Shown piece after piece: positions 11,471-23,926 of a stretch of 64,000 bases of DNA; positions within the stretch are counted from its first letter, which is position 1; each line of letters begins with the position of its first letter. The DNA is from Dermatophagoides farinae. Lineage: Eukaryota; Arthropoda; Arachnida; Sarcoptiformes; Pyroglyphidae. The stretch is taken from assembly GCF_024713945.1 (NCBI RefSeq), contig NC_134684.1, positions 2,957,001-3,021,000 on the forward strand. The letters run 5' to 3'. The translations under genes were made by a program, and so were the position numbers. The notes below the pieces were generated by a model. That model saw only the letters and a program-made list of their open reading frames with translations, was not told the origin of the DNA and made no database searches.

Positions 11471-12300
11471 TTGTAATGTAATATTCTGAATTATGATTCG
11501 TAATGGAAATTTTTACTAATTTAAAGAATTTATTTTGATATATGAAATAAAAATCGAAAGAAAGAAAATATCTGAATTTTTAATTTTATTTTTAGCCACT
11601 GGATGGCTCTGGTTCAATTCATTGATTTAAATTTTAAAATTTTTTGAAAATGAAAAAAAAATCTTTTTCCAATTTGGCAAAACCAGTTTGTCGTTAGAAT
11701 TGATTAGATTTTGGCAAACATATATCTACAATAACAATAACAACAACAACAACAACAAAACAAAACAAAACAGGAAAAAAATAATCAATCCTTTTGGGAA
11801 ATCAACAACCAAAATTTGTTTGAATGAATTGGGTGGTGGCTGATTGAATTTCAAAAAAAAAACACATCAAGTGATAGATGTGGGGTACCCTCACACACAC
11901 ATAAAAAACATGCCAATCAAAAACAAAACGCAAGGCCAACCACTCGTTTATCATTTCTGTTTGGTTATAGTTGTTGTTGTTGTTGTTGTTATTGTTGGAA
12001 CAAATCCACAAAAACATCATTTCAACTACCTTATTTTTTTGATTATTATTCTACCTCCCTTTTTCTATATTTGTAAAAAAAAACAAAAAAATTATTTCAA
12101 CTACGTCGTCGTTATTCTCATTCTCACATTTTTTTTTACTTTTATATTTATAGCTGTAATGTAACTATACTAATACTATACTTTCATTTGTTGTTCTGGT
12201 ATGGACAGGTTACTCTCTCTCCTTCACCATATACATATTTATTCATTCACCGTGTTGTGTCGTATACGACGATGCTGCTAAATGGTAATATGGCTTCATA

Positions 12301-12326
12301 CACACACACACACACACACACACACA
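12301..12326. repeat. (CA)13 microsatellite
   Basis: Thirteen uninterrupted CA units in the SLC34-MARCH intergenic region. Confidence 0.9.
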
Positions 12327-14280
12327 GATAGAAACAGCTGCTTAAAATGAAACAAAAAAATCGATTTAACCACTAACTAAGCAAGCAAAAAAAATAACGA
12401 ATTTCAATTGAAAAAAAAATAAATTCGTGTGTTGCACATGAGCGAAAAAAAATGAGTTGTTTTTTCGTTTTTTGGTTATCAATCAGTACAACTACAATAA
12501 TAATAACAAATAACAACAACAACAACGAATCCCTGAATTATATCTTCTTTTGAAAAAAAAACAGAACAGAATATATATACAGTGTTGATGTTTTTTCACG
12601 CACAAACACACACATATCACATATATATTGAACTGGCAGCATTATGTGATGATGATGATGATATATTGAGAATGTGTGATCAGAGAATCCAAAATGAAAG
12701 AAACAAACAAATAAAAAAAAAATCATGACAACGAATTTTCTCTTCCATCTTTCTCTCTCATTGTGTGTGTATGTGTATGTGTTCGATCATCTTCGTCATC
12801 ATCATCATCATCATCGATTTTGGCCATATGATGATATGAGAGAAAAAATTATTATTTTTTTTTCATACAAAACCATCTATTATGTGTGTATGTAATTCTG
12901 ACTGTTTTGTTTTTTACTTAATTTTCAATTTTCTTATTATTCAACAAAAAAAAATACATCGCTTTTGGCTGTTGTTTTTGATCATTAAATATATATATAT
13001 ACAGAAAACAACAACAACAAAAACAACCAGAAATCAGTCGTACATCACATATTAGTTTTGATGAGTGAATCGCATAATATGATTCATGCGACATAATCAT
13101 CATATAATCATCGTAGGATTCAAAAAAAAAAAATCAATGTCGACATTTGATTCATTTCATTTGAAAAAAAAAATCTACAATTTGATCACCAAATTTGTCA
13201 ATCATCAACAGTATACATATGTGTATGAATTTGATGAAAGAGATGAAAATTTTAATTTTTTTTTTCAACAAATGAAATTGGTTAGTTTTTTTCCCCCCAT
13301 AATATTCAACAAAAATAAAAAATAAAAATCCATTTCAAAAGTTCATCAGGTCATTTGTGAATTCATCATCATCATCATCATCATCATCAACGATTGCATT
13401 CATCATCCATTTGAGGCCATCATGTCATTTTTCGTTTATAATAGCCATTGATTTATTTTCTTCTCATTCCATATATACATGTTAATGATGGATTTTTTTT
13501 GATGATCATCATTGAATCCATTTTTTTTCTTTTTTTTCGTTTGTTTGTTATCATTATTAAACCATTCAAATCGATTCTTCATTTTTGTGTTTGTGTGAAT
13601 TTTTTTTTTCTAGTGCAAAATTGCAATTTTACTCTTTCTCAAACGTGTGTTTGTGTTTGTGTTTGTGTTTTATATAATTTTTAAAATTTCTGTCAATATT
13701 ATATACATGAATTATTTGACGGTATATATGAATGTGGTAACAATTCTTGGAAAAAAAAATTTGAAATTTTGTTTTGTTTACATTTTTATTTTTCAATTTT
13801 TATTTTCTAATGAAAACGCATTTACATTGCGATTCGATCGTCAATATCATCTATTATTGTGAGCCATTTGTTTTTGTCAAACAATTGGTTAAATTAGAAT
13901 TGATCTACGAGAACAAAAAAAAAACGTCAACCGAAAAAAAGGGGACATTTATAGCAGATTGAATTGCTATGGAAATGAAATCCATTCGTTTAAATTTAGA
14001 TTAGAGTTCGACAGAATTTTTGAATTAAACAAAACAAAACAAAAAATTGTGATACAATTATCCATAATGATGATCAACATCGCCAACCACAACAACTAAT
14101 CTAATAAACTATATATATAAAATAGTAGCCATAATCAAAATCTAGTCGAAATTGAAGAAAAAAAAAGAGAACGACTGCAACAAGTATCTCTCACCAACAG
14201 CACGATTATCACTATCACCACCACCACCACCACCACCACCATCACCATCAATAGATAGTATCGTTGTTGTTGAATCCACC

Positions 14281-15975
14281 ATGAACAACAGCAACAATAA
14301 TAATTCATGTATAACGGAAAATCGGTGGAGAAATTCAACAACAACAACAACAACAACACAACAATCAACATCGACAATGTTGTTCCCATTATCGATGATG
14401 ATGAAAAAGGCGGCGGTGGTGGTGGAAAATAATAATGGCAATGATGATGATGATGATGATGATGATGATGGTGGTGATGGTGGCGATGATGTTGGCAGCA
14501 ATACAAATGCCGTTATTGTATCATCATCATCAGCAATAGCTATGGCTTCTTCGGCTATGGATTATTGTGGCCAACATGAACAACAGGACAATCGACCAAA
14601 CAATAATAATGACAACGATGACGAAGAAAATGGCATCTATACAGAAAAAGAACGAGTTCATTTGATTGAGAGAAGACAACAACAACAACAACAACAACAA
14701 CAGCAAAAACCGTACGATGACCACATACATACATTTTCGTCATATGAAGATGTTTTAGTAGACAGTGGTGGTGATGGTGGTAGTAGTAGTAGTACTGTTG
14801 TTGATAATAGTTACCGTAGTATTTTTAATGGTGGTCATCACCTCCAGTATATCGATGAAAATCCTGATGTTAAACATCCTCATACAACCTCTGAAGATGA
14901 TGATGAACTTTTACAGAAAATTTTATCCGTTTCATCGCCATCAGCTGGTCATCATCATCATCATCCTCATTCGATTATTTGTGATCAACATTCAATGATT
15001 AATCATCATAATAATAATAATAAAAATGTTCAAAATTATAAACATAGTGATTCATATGGTGAAGATTATGATGATGATGATGATGATGACGATTATGACG
15101 ATTATGATGATGACATATCAGAATCACGACAATTAACAAGACCAAATAATTATGCACGTATCGTGAAATGTTCATCAATTAATAAAAGGCAACGATTCTT
15201 AACCAATAATAATAATAATAATAATAATCAACAAATGTCATCATCAACAGGAAAAATTATGATTACATCAATGGACCATGGTGTTACATCTAAAATGTTA
15301 TTGCCAAAAATTATGATGAATCCTAATAATAATATATTGGCCACAGATATTACCGTACATGCAATCCATAATAATAATAATAATAATAATAATAGTGATG
15401 ATAGTGAACAAATGGATTCATCAGCACCATCAAGTTCAACATCAACATGGACATCATCAATGTCCGGTTCATCATCATCAACAACCGGATCATCATCATC
15501 ATCATCAGCAAGTGTTGTTGTTGGTGATAATAGTGTCTATATAATGGCTGATACAATATCAACAACTAGTTCATCATCATCATCATCATCTTCATTGGTA
15601 ACAACACAATCGACCTCATCATCGATGATAAATTCAAATAGTTTGGATGGACAACAACTACAACAACAACAACAACAACAACAGAATAGTCGTCAATCTG
15701 GACAGCCATTATTAGCACATAATCATCATAATTATCAATATCTACATCCATATAGACATTATCGTAATGGTCATGAATCGATACGTATAGGTTCATCATG
15801 TATTTCGGTACATAGTGCTGTATCGCAAGCATCAAATGATTCATCATTATTGGATTATCCAGCTAATACACCTATTTGTAAATTCTGTCATCAACGTGGT
15901 AAAGCTAATAATCCATTAATATCACCATGTCATTGTCGTGGTACTATACGTTATATGCATGCAAGATGTTTAATG
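14281..15975 (+). CDS. MARCH: MARCH exon 1 (low-complexity N-terminus, first half of RING-CH)
   Basis: 565 codons. Most is Asn/Asp/Ser/Thr/Gln/His homorepeat encoded by AAT, GAT, TCA, ACA and CAA runs. Only the last ~35 residues are family-like: PICKFCHQRGKANNPLISPC, then CHC and HARCLM. Donor ATG|GTAAGT is ideal. Confidence 0.88.
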
Positions 15976-18900
15976 GTAAGTTTTAATTAATAAATTCTGG
16001 TTCTTTAAAAATTTTTTTTTTACATAATTTGTATTTATTATTATTATTAAGAAATGGCTTGACAAATTAAAACGGCGTAATTCACGATCTCAACCGTTAA
16101 GCTGCGAAATATGTAACTATGAATATCGTTGGCGTAAACAATTCAAGGTGAGTGGTTTTTTTTTCTTCTTTCTCTCTTTCTTTCTTTATTTAGTCAGTCT
16201 GACCATCATCATCATCATCGTTTGATCGATGATCGATCAGAAAAACATGGATAATTTTTGTTCCTTTTTTTATGATCAAGCGAAAACAAGATTTTTTTTT
16301 TTTTTTTTGATCACCATTCATTGAGTTCATTTGAATTTAGAGACTTAACAAAAAAAAAAAAATTAGGCCAAGTGTAAGATTTTTATTTTCACAAAACAAA
16401 ACTAGTCGAGTAACTTTTTTTTGTTGCTGTTCAATTTTTTTTTTTTTTTGTAAATATGGAGCTCTGAAAGAGTTCAGGAAGAAAATGATGAAGGCGCAGA
16501 AAAAATGGATACATGTGGTGCCCATCGTTTTTTTTTTTGATCTCTTTGTTTATCATCGAATTTTGGTAAGAAAATCACATGATTTTCTTACCAAAATTTT
16601 CTGGTGTGAGTCACAAATTATGGTTCACCGAAAATTCAACCATCTATAGTTGCAAAAAAACAAGTTTTTTTTTACTTTCCAGATTTCAGTCAATTTCAGT
16701 CAATTTCGGCATTTTTTTTTTTGTTGATTATCCGGGTAAAGCCCAGAGGAGAAACAACATTATAGTCAGCCAGTTCAGTCGGTCAAATGTATGATGGCGA
16801 TGGATTTATTTTTGACATAAAATGAAATTATTATCATCCAACTGGTTTTTTCAAGATAAATAAAAAAAGAGAGAAGAAAAGACAAAGAGATTTTTCTAGA
16901 AAGTTTCCATGAAACATTTCTTGGGTTATAAAAATGGCACCATTTTTTTTTCTCTCTCTCTCTCTCTCTCTTTGTATACAATTTATATATAAGAGAAATG
17001 TCTTTGTATTTTTATTCATTTGAAATCAGATTTTCAGGATCAATCAATTTTTTCTCTTTCTCTTTTTTTTCTTATTCTTTAACATGAATTTTTCGGGCTC
17101 TTTTGTTGACTCTTTTGGATTTTTTTTTTTTTTGAAAAAAAACCAGATCGTTGACCCTAGGGTGTTTGGGTCAATGTTTCCATTTTTTTTTAATATTTTA
17201 CATCAAATGTAAAATTAAACAAAAAAAAGGCTCAATGTTTGGTCAAATTGCACGAATTTATTTGATGAAATGATGAAAAATTTGGACATTTTAGTTACCC
17301 GAGTGCATTATTTATTTTTTGAGTGTGTGTGTGTGTATTTGAGGCGAAATCTTTTCTATATAATAACTATGATGATGATAATGATAATGATGGACTACAA
17401 AAGTAAGACGCGCGTGCACACGGCCATTTTGAAGGCATTGACCTTGGTTATATATTATTTTATTATTTTCACAAAAGATTTTTCAAGCTTCTGCATCTTT
17501 TTTTATTATTTTCTTCTTTTAACATTGTAATCAAGAATTTTGAATTGATTGAATTTTTCCGGTTGAAAAAAAAAATTTTGTTTGTATCTTTTCTCGTATA
17601 TACGATTCAATTTTAAATCAAGTATAAGCTATAAATTTTTCCATTTAAAATGAATACACATTTTTTTTCAAGTGCAAATGTGGGTAGTAGTAGTAGTAGT
17701 AGTACCTTTATTCTATGATAATTTTTCATCATGATCATGATCTTATGATAATACAATGAACAAAAAATGTCGATGATGATGATGTGTTGAGAGCATCGAC
17801 CAGATGATTGAAAATCATTTTTTTTTATTCGCGTGTGTGTGTGTGTGTGTGTGTATGTGTGATATATATAGATAGGCAATGAAAAAAAAAACAAAGATGT
17901 CTTCGTTTGGGTATGTATGCGTTTTACGAAATTCAGCATATTGTGTGACCATAGTGATATATATTCTGACATCATATATATATATGTAAATTGTTGTATG
18001 GTTCCGGGTTCTCTGCACTCCATTCATTAGAGATGAAGAAAAAGAAAAAGAAGAAAAATCCAGTCTGATTCGGTTTGGTTTGGTTTGATTCGGTTTAGTA
18101 CACGCGGGTGGTTGATATATATCATCATCACCATCATCATTATTCGATCGGGTTATCTTTAGATTAGATACTATAGAATCTGTTGTTGTTGTTTTTTTTT
18201 TTTTGTTATTTTGCTGTTTTTTTTCCCAATATTAGACCGTTCCAATAATTCAGATATAATTTCATTATTCGTACTAGATGAAATGTTCTGATTTTTTTTT
18301 GTGACTCACTCATCTCTTTAGCGGTCATTGAACGGTAAATATAACGGTAATTTTTATTCAATTTTTTTTAGCGCTTGCGTCAGTCAGCTCGTTAATAATA
18401 GTTACAGTGCTGCATATACAATAAAAATTCTGAATTATCAAATTCGTTGTGAAATGGATTTGAATCAACTTTTTTTTTGTGTACAAAACAAATAGGAAAT
18501 AAAAAGAGATTTGAAATTAATAGAATACATCCAATGAATCTGTCATCAACAACAAAAACTTTTTTTGAATTTAAAAAAAAAAGAAAAACAACAAATGAAA
18601 AGGAATTTCATTTCCGTGATGAATCTCATTTTTGTTTAGTTTAGAATTGTGTATAGTCTGTTTCATATTCGCACATAAATTCACTGATACTGTGTAATTA
18701 TTATTTCTTCATTCATTCATTCATTCATTTTTTTTAATGGAACACCTTGGATTTATCATTTTGTCTACTTTCTCACTTGTTGAAAAAGGTTTTTAATTCA
18801 AAGAAAGAAAAAAATTCCAGTTGACATTGACAATTCATTTTCATTTTTATTGTTTATATTGTACTTCTTTTTTTTGTTTTGGTTCTTTTTTTTCACTTTG

Positions 18901-21900
18901 TTTCCATTATCGTCATCATCATCATTCTTATTAGTTTCTTAATGAAGAACAACAGCAACAACAACAACAACAAAAAAAACGGAAAAAAAAATTTCAATTT
19001 TCGAGGCTATTGCTGCTATACGCCTAGCTACTATTTTGCAAATGAAATTGAACATACACACACACACAAAAAAAATCAACGATTAACGATTTCTCATTAT
19101 CATTGTTATCACGTGTAAATGTGGTTGAAAACATTTATTATTCATTTTCAACATACAAAGCCGATTCGCATACTATCCATTACATTCTATGAGTCATTAA
19201 CGAATGAATGAAATGAAATGAAATGAAAAACAAAAATAAAAAATCATTGTGAATCATCATCATCATCATTCATAAAGGATCAATTAGAAAAAAAAATTCA
19301 ACAAAATCCGCAAACAAAATTCAATGTTTTTCATCCATTCATTCATCTCATTATTATTATTATTACAACGTGTGATGAATGGCTTTGCCATTTGTTTTCA
19401 TCTTTTCTTCCTCTCTGTCTCTTGTTCTCTTCCATTTGGATACAAGACAAAAAAAAATGCAATTAAAAATGCAGACAGTTTTTTTTTCAATGTTACTGGC
19501 CGAATTTTTTTTCGATCATCATATATCATTTTCCATGTTTATTGATTTTTGTTTCCATTATGAATGATTTTCTTTTCCATATAAAAAAAACATGCACACA
19601 ATATCCTTCGATGATTGATTCAATACACATAATAAGGTGTCATCTTGATGATGAATATGATGAAGAAAAAAAAAATTTTTTTTTGCATCTGTGTGTAATT
19701 AATAACACATCAATCGATGATGATGATGACGATGGGAATGAAATAAAATTGTCAAATTGGTGAAAAATGTGAATGCGAAATAAATAATGTGATGATGATG
19801 ATTGAATAATTGAATTTTTTTTTTCTTCAATATAAAAATTTCTTCATTCGTTTTTGGGTTTTCAAGTTAGTTTTTTTTCTGTTCATTCATGAACAGAAAA
19901 AAATTTTGATGAAAATTACATAATCATCTCATCATTTGATTGTTTAATCAGTTGTCAGTTGTCACTTTTTTTTGTTGTTGTTGTTGTTGTTGCTGAGAAA
20001 TTGGCAAAATTTTGACAAACAAATGATGAATTTCATCAGGTGTTACCTTTAATTATTATTAATTATTTCGAAACCATATTCATCAACCAAACGATAACGA
20101 AATTTTTATATCTAATCAATTGGGAAAAAAAATTCATTTCATCCAGCTGATATGATATGGTTATTTGATATTTGTTGATGTTTACGAAAAAAAAATGATG
20201 ATGATGATGATGATAATAAAAACAAACAAATTGTCAAACACGAGGAAAACATGATCTATGAAAAATTGATGACAATCGATTTATCATTCGAATTTTGTTG
20301 ATTAACGTTTCAATCACGTATTATAAATTCAAGCTTGAATGACAATATGCGTACATACATACATTACGTGTTTATTGTTATTATTACTGGGCAGCTAACA
20401 TTCAATAATAACTACCACATTATTATTATCGTCATCATCATCATCATCATTAAATTGATGATGATAAATTGTTCCACACGTTCACATCATCATCAGCATC
20501 ATCATCGTCATTTTCTTTAAACAATCCATCAAACCATTGTTTGTAACATACATGTATTTAGCGTATCAAATTATTGTAGCTGTTGTTTTCCAAGAATAAA
20601 ACAAAAAAAAAGAAACAAAAAAGATTTCACATTCAAATTCTTCCTTATTTTCGGATCAATGAATGAAAAATAATAATAATAATAATATAAAATTGGTGGT
20701 TTGTTTGTTTGATTGGTTGGTTGAAAAATAAATTAACGAAAGAATCAAATGAAATTGTTTTCACTGGTAAACTATGAATGAATGAATGAATCGATCAATC
20801 GATTGATCGATGTTTGGATACAATTTGACAGCCTAAGTTATTTGTCCTTGGTCGGTTATACATAAATAGGTAGGGAAAAAAACCTGTTGCAATAATAAAT
20901 TACGATTCTTTCCCATTTTATATAGTTTATATATATTCTATTCCATTACATTCATAGATTTTTTTCATCCCCACTTATTTGTTTGTTTATTTCATTTTTT
21001 TTCTTTATTTTCAAAATTTGTCAATCACCAATAATTGTTTTTCACTTTTTACCTTCTTCTTCCATACACACATACACACACTACGTCAATGCACTGGAAA
21101 TAACCATCATCATCATCATCATTATTAATATGACTGGCTAGAATCATGATGATAATGATGATGATGATGATGGATAAAAGAAAAAAAAACGAATTAATTT
21201 TTATTGGTTATAGATGGGTGACAGTTTTTTGTTCATTATCAACACACACACACACACACACACACACGCGATAATCGTTCATAATAATGATAATGATGAT
21301 GATGGAGCCAAGAAGAAAAAAAAACTTCATAATCATTATGAGAATTGCGTGTAATTTTGTAATAAAATAAAATTTAAAAAAAAAAATTTTCCTGCTTATG
21401 ACGATGATGATGATGGTGGATTTATCCATTTTTCGTAATAATTTTTTTCAATTTTAAAAATTTTTTAATTTCTTTGCTTTTTTTCATTTATTTATATAAA
21501 TAAATATATATATAGTCTCCAATTGATTGGACATTACCACCATGTATGGGCAATGATCGTCATTGGCATACAATATTTGTGATATGCGCCATATTGATGG
21601 TGATCTCAACAATTAATCTTGTTATATTTGGTGATGATGAACATACACATCATCATTATCATCATCATAGTCATCATAGTTCACGTTATCATTTTAATAA
21701 ATCATCATCATTATTTGGCAATCATAATAACAATGTGGCTGATGATTTTTCTACAGCAACAACTTTGTTGCCTTTTTCATCAAGCCATAATAATGATATT
21801 GATAATGATAATATATCGATCTATGGAAAGGAACAAATAGGCATTGATAATAATATTCATAATATGGATCATTCTTGGCTATCATCATTAACAGATCCAG

Positions 21901-23135
21901 CAATATTGATTGATTCAATGTTACAATTGAATTCGAATGATACACATGATGATCATCATGATGATGATGATGATGAACAAAAACAACAACATGATGATCA
22001 ATTTACACAATCCAATTCAATGTGGTTATCATCATCATCATCTACATTGAATACATCTTCATTATTGACAAAATTATTGTTTCGTAATAATTCAACATCT
22101 GATTGGATATTTACATCATCATCAATGGCCGATAATAATCAAACCATTGACAAACAACAACGAAAACATCATCAACATCAACAGCAACAATTAAATTCTA
22201 ATAATAATAATAAAGGTGCTAGTTCCTTGAAAAATTCAATTAATACAAAAAATCCAAATAACAAAAAACGTTTACATTTACTCACCGAAAAAGATTTTTT
22301 GTCCACTGTCTTTCAACATCATCAATCATCATCGAATACAAGCAATTCACAATTTAATAATAGTAATGATAATGATAGTAGTATAAATCATCGGAAACAA
22401 AATCATGCTATCATAACTAATCGTGTTACCGGTACGATGGTAATAAATACTGATAAACAGAATGGTTTCAATCCATTTCATATAACATCCGATCCATGGC
22501 GTCGACGTAAAACATATCCAACTAAACCACATGAAGTGATATTGGTCATTAGTGGTTGTCTATTTTTTATATCATTCTTTTTGGGCACATTTGCACAGAT
22601 AAAATCCGAAATTAGTTTATATAATATGATTATGCGTTTCATACATTGGAATCAACAATGGATTATTGAAGAATATGATCCAAGTAATGATGATTCCAAT
22701 GGAATAGGAACAACATCAGTAGCAGCATCAACAGCAGCAGGCACCGTTAATGATTTAACATCTACAACCATCACAAACATTACCACCAATAATAATGATA
22801 ATGATAGTAAAATAGAAATGACAAATTGTCTAGCTCAAACTCATCATCATTCATCACAATCACCATCATCATCATCATCATCATCTTCAAATGGCATCAA
22901 TAATAGTAGTCATCAACAACAGCCGCCATTAAGATCATCACCATCACCATCAACATCATCGACGACAACAACAACAACAACAACAACAATTATGAAGATG
23001 AATCAATCACCGGTACATACATTATTGATGATCGAAACACAAATTAATAATGGTAACAATAATGATGGACAAATTATTTCAGCTATAAATGAACGCACAA
23101 ACAGTATTGATAAATCGGTCATCGTTGATATGTGA
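14281..23135 (+). CDS. MARCH: Membrane-associated RING-CH (MARCH) E3 ubiquitin ligase
   Basis: Transmembrane E3 ligase that transfers ubiquitin to membrane proteins. Exons: 14281-15975, 16052-16147, 21516-23135; about 1136 aa, all joins phase 0. Start: ATG at 14281 in a strong context (TCCACCATGA); the open frame upstream has only a TTG. The RING-CH zinc finger spans the exon 1/2 junction. Ligands are C533, C536, C550, C552, H560, C563, C583 and C586, the C4HC3 order of the family, with the conserved Trp at 567. Two hydrophobic segments follow: about 616-635 (TIFVICAILMVISTINLVIF) and about 938-960 (VILVISGCLFFISFFLGTF), as expected for two-TM MARCH proteins. Unusual are the ~530-aa low-complexity N-terminus (poly-Asn, Asp, Gln, Ser, Thr) and a ~300-aa loop between the two helices. 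I cannot assign it to a MARCH number. An extra phase-0 exon inside the long intron cannot be excluded. Confidence 0.9.
16052..16147 (+). CDS. MARCH: MARCH exon 2 (second half of RING-CH)
   Basis: 32 codons from KWLDKLKRRNSRS to LSCEICNYEYRWRKQFK, supplying the conserved Trp and the last two zinc cysteines. The exon has no in-frame ATG. It is fixed by acceptor TTAAG|AAATGG and donor AAG|GTGAGT. Confidence 0.93.
16559..16598. repeat. Near-perfect palindrome, 19-bp arms with 2-nt spacer
   Basis: AATTTTGGTAAGAAAATCA (16559-16577), spacer CA, then the exact reverse complement (16580-16598). It can extrude as a 19-bp stem with almost no loop. Each arm carries GGTAAG, a 5' splice-site-like core, so it is present on both strands. 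It lies in the first part of MARCH intron 2. Confidence 0.9.
16951..16970. repeat. (TC)10 microsatellite
   Basis: Ten uninterrupted TC units preceded by a T-run, in MARCH intron 2. Confidence 0.9.
17833..17854. repeat. (GT)11 microsatellite
   Basis: Eleven GT units in MARCH intron 2. Confidence 0.9.
20790..20811. repeat. 22-bp perfect palindrome
   Basis: ATCGATCAATC followed directly by its reverse complement GATTGATCGAT, preceded by (GAAT)n. Self-complementary with no spacer. Confidence 0.85.
21242..21267. repeat. (AC)13 microsatellite
   Basis: Thirteen AC units about 250 nt before the last MARCH exon. Confidence 0.9.
21516..23135 (+). CDS. MARCH: MARCH exon 3 (two transmembrane segments, long loop)
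   Basis: Starts SPIDWTLPPCMGNDRHWHT right after a TATATATATAG acceptor and enters TM1 within 20 residues. A Ser/Asn/His/Gln-rich loop of ~300 aa leads to a basic WRRRKTYPTKPHE just before TM2. A QIKSEISLYNMIMRFIHWNQ amphipathic stretch follows, then a low-complexity tail ending VIVDM. Confidence 0.9.
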   Translation, partial: SPIDWTLPPCMGNDRHWHTIFVICAILMVISTINLVIFGDDEHTHHHYHHHSHHSSRYHFNKSSSLFGNHNNNVADDFSTATTLLPFSSSHNNDIDNDNISIYGKEQIGIDNNIHNMDHSWLSSLTDPAILIDSMLQLNSNDTHDDHHDDDDDEQKQQHDDQFTQSNSMWLSSSSSTLNTSSLLTKLLFRNNSTSDWIFTSSSMADNNQTIDKQQRKHHQHQQQQLNSNNNNKGASSLKNSINTKNPNNKKRLHLLTEKDFLSTVFQHHQSSSNTSNSQFNNSNDNDSSINHRKQNHAIITNRVTGTMVINTDKQNGFNPFHITSDPWRRRKTYPTKPHEVILVISGCLFFISFFLGTFAQIKSEISLYNMIMRFIHWNQQWIIEEYDPSNDDSNGIGTTSVAASTAAGTVNDLTSTTITNITTNNNDNDSKIEMTNCLAQTHHHSSQSPSSSSSSSSNGINNSSHQQQPPLRSSPSPSTSSTTTTTTTTTIMKMNQSPVHTLLMIETQINNGNNNDGQIISAINERTNSIDKSVIVDM

Positions 23136-23165
23136 TTTGTATTTTTTGACATTTTAATTCAAACG

Positions 23166-23171
23166 AATAAA
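23166..23171 (+). terminator. Candidate polyadenylation signal for MARCH
   Basis: AATAAA 30 nt after the MARCH stop codon; another lies at 23493-23498. The first would give a very short 3' UTR. Confidence 0.3.
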
Positions 23172-23658
23172 ATATATCATATATGATCATGATGACATCG
23201 ATAATAAATTCTTCTATATCTTCTAAATTCCGGTGCAATTCATTCGAAATTTTTCTATTTGATTGAATTTCTTTTTTTTTTACTTACTCATTCGATCTAT
23301 TTTTTTTCATTCTTGATTTTTTTGATGATGATCATTTTATATCATCTGTCATATTTTTTTTTTTTTTTTTTTTGATTGTAATTTTTATTCTTCCTCAATA
23401 GAATTGCTTTGTGGAGCAATATTTTGTTCCAAGCTCTTCAATTTTTTTTTTGTTCTTCATTGTATATGCATGATTAATCGATTGAAAATGTGAATAAATG
23501 AAATTTTAGAAAAAAAACAATCAATCAATCAAATAATTTATATATTATAATTATTGAAAAAAAAATACAACAAATAATAAAAGAATCGAATTCGAATGGA
23601 AAACATTTGTTTTCATTTCATTCGTTTTTTTGATTGGCTCCAAATATCCAAATAATAT

Positions 23659-23670
23659 CGCCATCTATTG
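23659..23670. promoter_or_regulatory. CTCF-like core CGCCATCTATTG in the convergent spacer
   Basis: Reverse complement CAATAGATGGCG resembles the metazoan CTCF core (YAGRKGGCR). The same 11-nt core CGCCATCTATT recurs at two other places in this window, all outside coding sequence. This copy sits between the two converging genes. Confidence 0.4.
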
Positions 23671-23884
23671 AGAGTCATTGTGACTAAAAAAAATTGTTAA
23701 CATTTTTTTTTTTTTTGAAAATTCTATGTGCATCAATTTTTGTGTTAATTAATTAATTAATTATGATGATGATATAATAATGAAATAGATGTGTAAAGGC
23801 ATTTATAGTATATATATGTGTGTGTGTATTTGGTGTGTAGTAACCTAACTTGTCTTATTTGAATATCTAATCTGCTGACTAGCA

Positions 23885-23890
23885 TTTAAT
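23885..23890 (-). terminator. Candidate polyadenylation signal for ADAMTS (ATTAAA)
   Basis: TTTAAT on the + strand, i.e. ATTAAA on the - strand, about 36 nt past the ADAMTS stop. The next AATAAA on that strand (23384-23389) would make the ADAMTS and MARCH 3' UTRs overlap. Confidence 0.25.
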
Positions 23891-23926
23891 ATAATATTAT
23901 TATTATCGAAATTTTTTTTTTTTGAA

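Larger units (their letters stand above)
10671..14280. other. SLC34 3' flank and SLC34-MARCH intergenic region
   Basis: No protein-coding exon recognised. It holds the transporter's 3' UTR, an A23 run near 11139-11161, (CA)n at 12301-12326, and (CAT)n and (CAA)n runs. The 5' UTR and promoter of the MARCH gene must lie at the right end, since transcription is co-directional. Confidence 0.6.
16148..21515 (+). other. MARCH intron 2 (5.4 kb)
   Basis: No exon or mobile-element protein recognised. It contains (TC)10, (GT)n and (AC)13 runs, a 40-bp near-perfect palindrome at 16559-16598 and a 22-bp perfect palindrome at 20790-20811. Confidence 0.7.
23136..23926. other. Convergent spacer between MARCH (+) and ADAMTS (-) 3' ends
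   Basis: 791 bp separate the two stop codons, so both 3' UTRs lie here and may overlap. It contains candidate poly(A) signals for both strands, T-runs and one CTCF-like core (23659-23670). No coding sequence seen. Confidence 0.75.

Noticed and set aside
14152-14280. N-terminal extension of MARCH upstream of 14281
   Set aside because: The extension has no ATG, only a TTG, which is not a normal eukaryotic start; the ATG at 14281 has a strong Kozak context.
14135-14506. Antisense open frames opposite the MARCH N-terminus (poly-His, poly-Ser, poly-Val)
   Set aside because: They are mirror translations of the triplet repeats in MARCH exon 1, with no family resemblance and no splice context.
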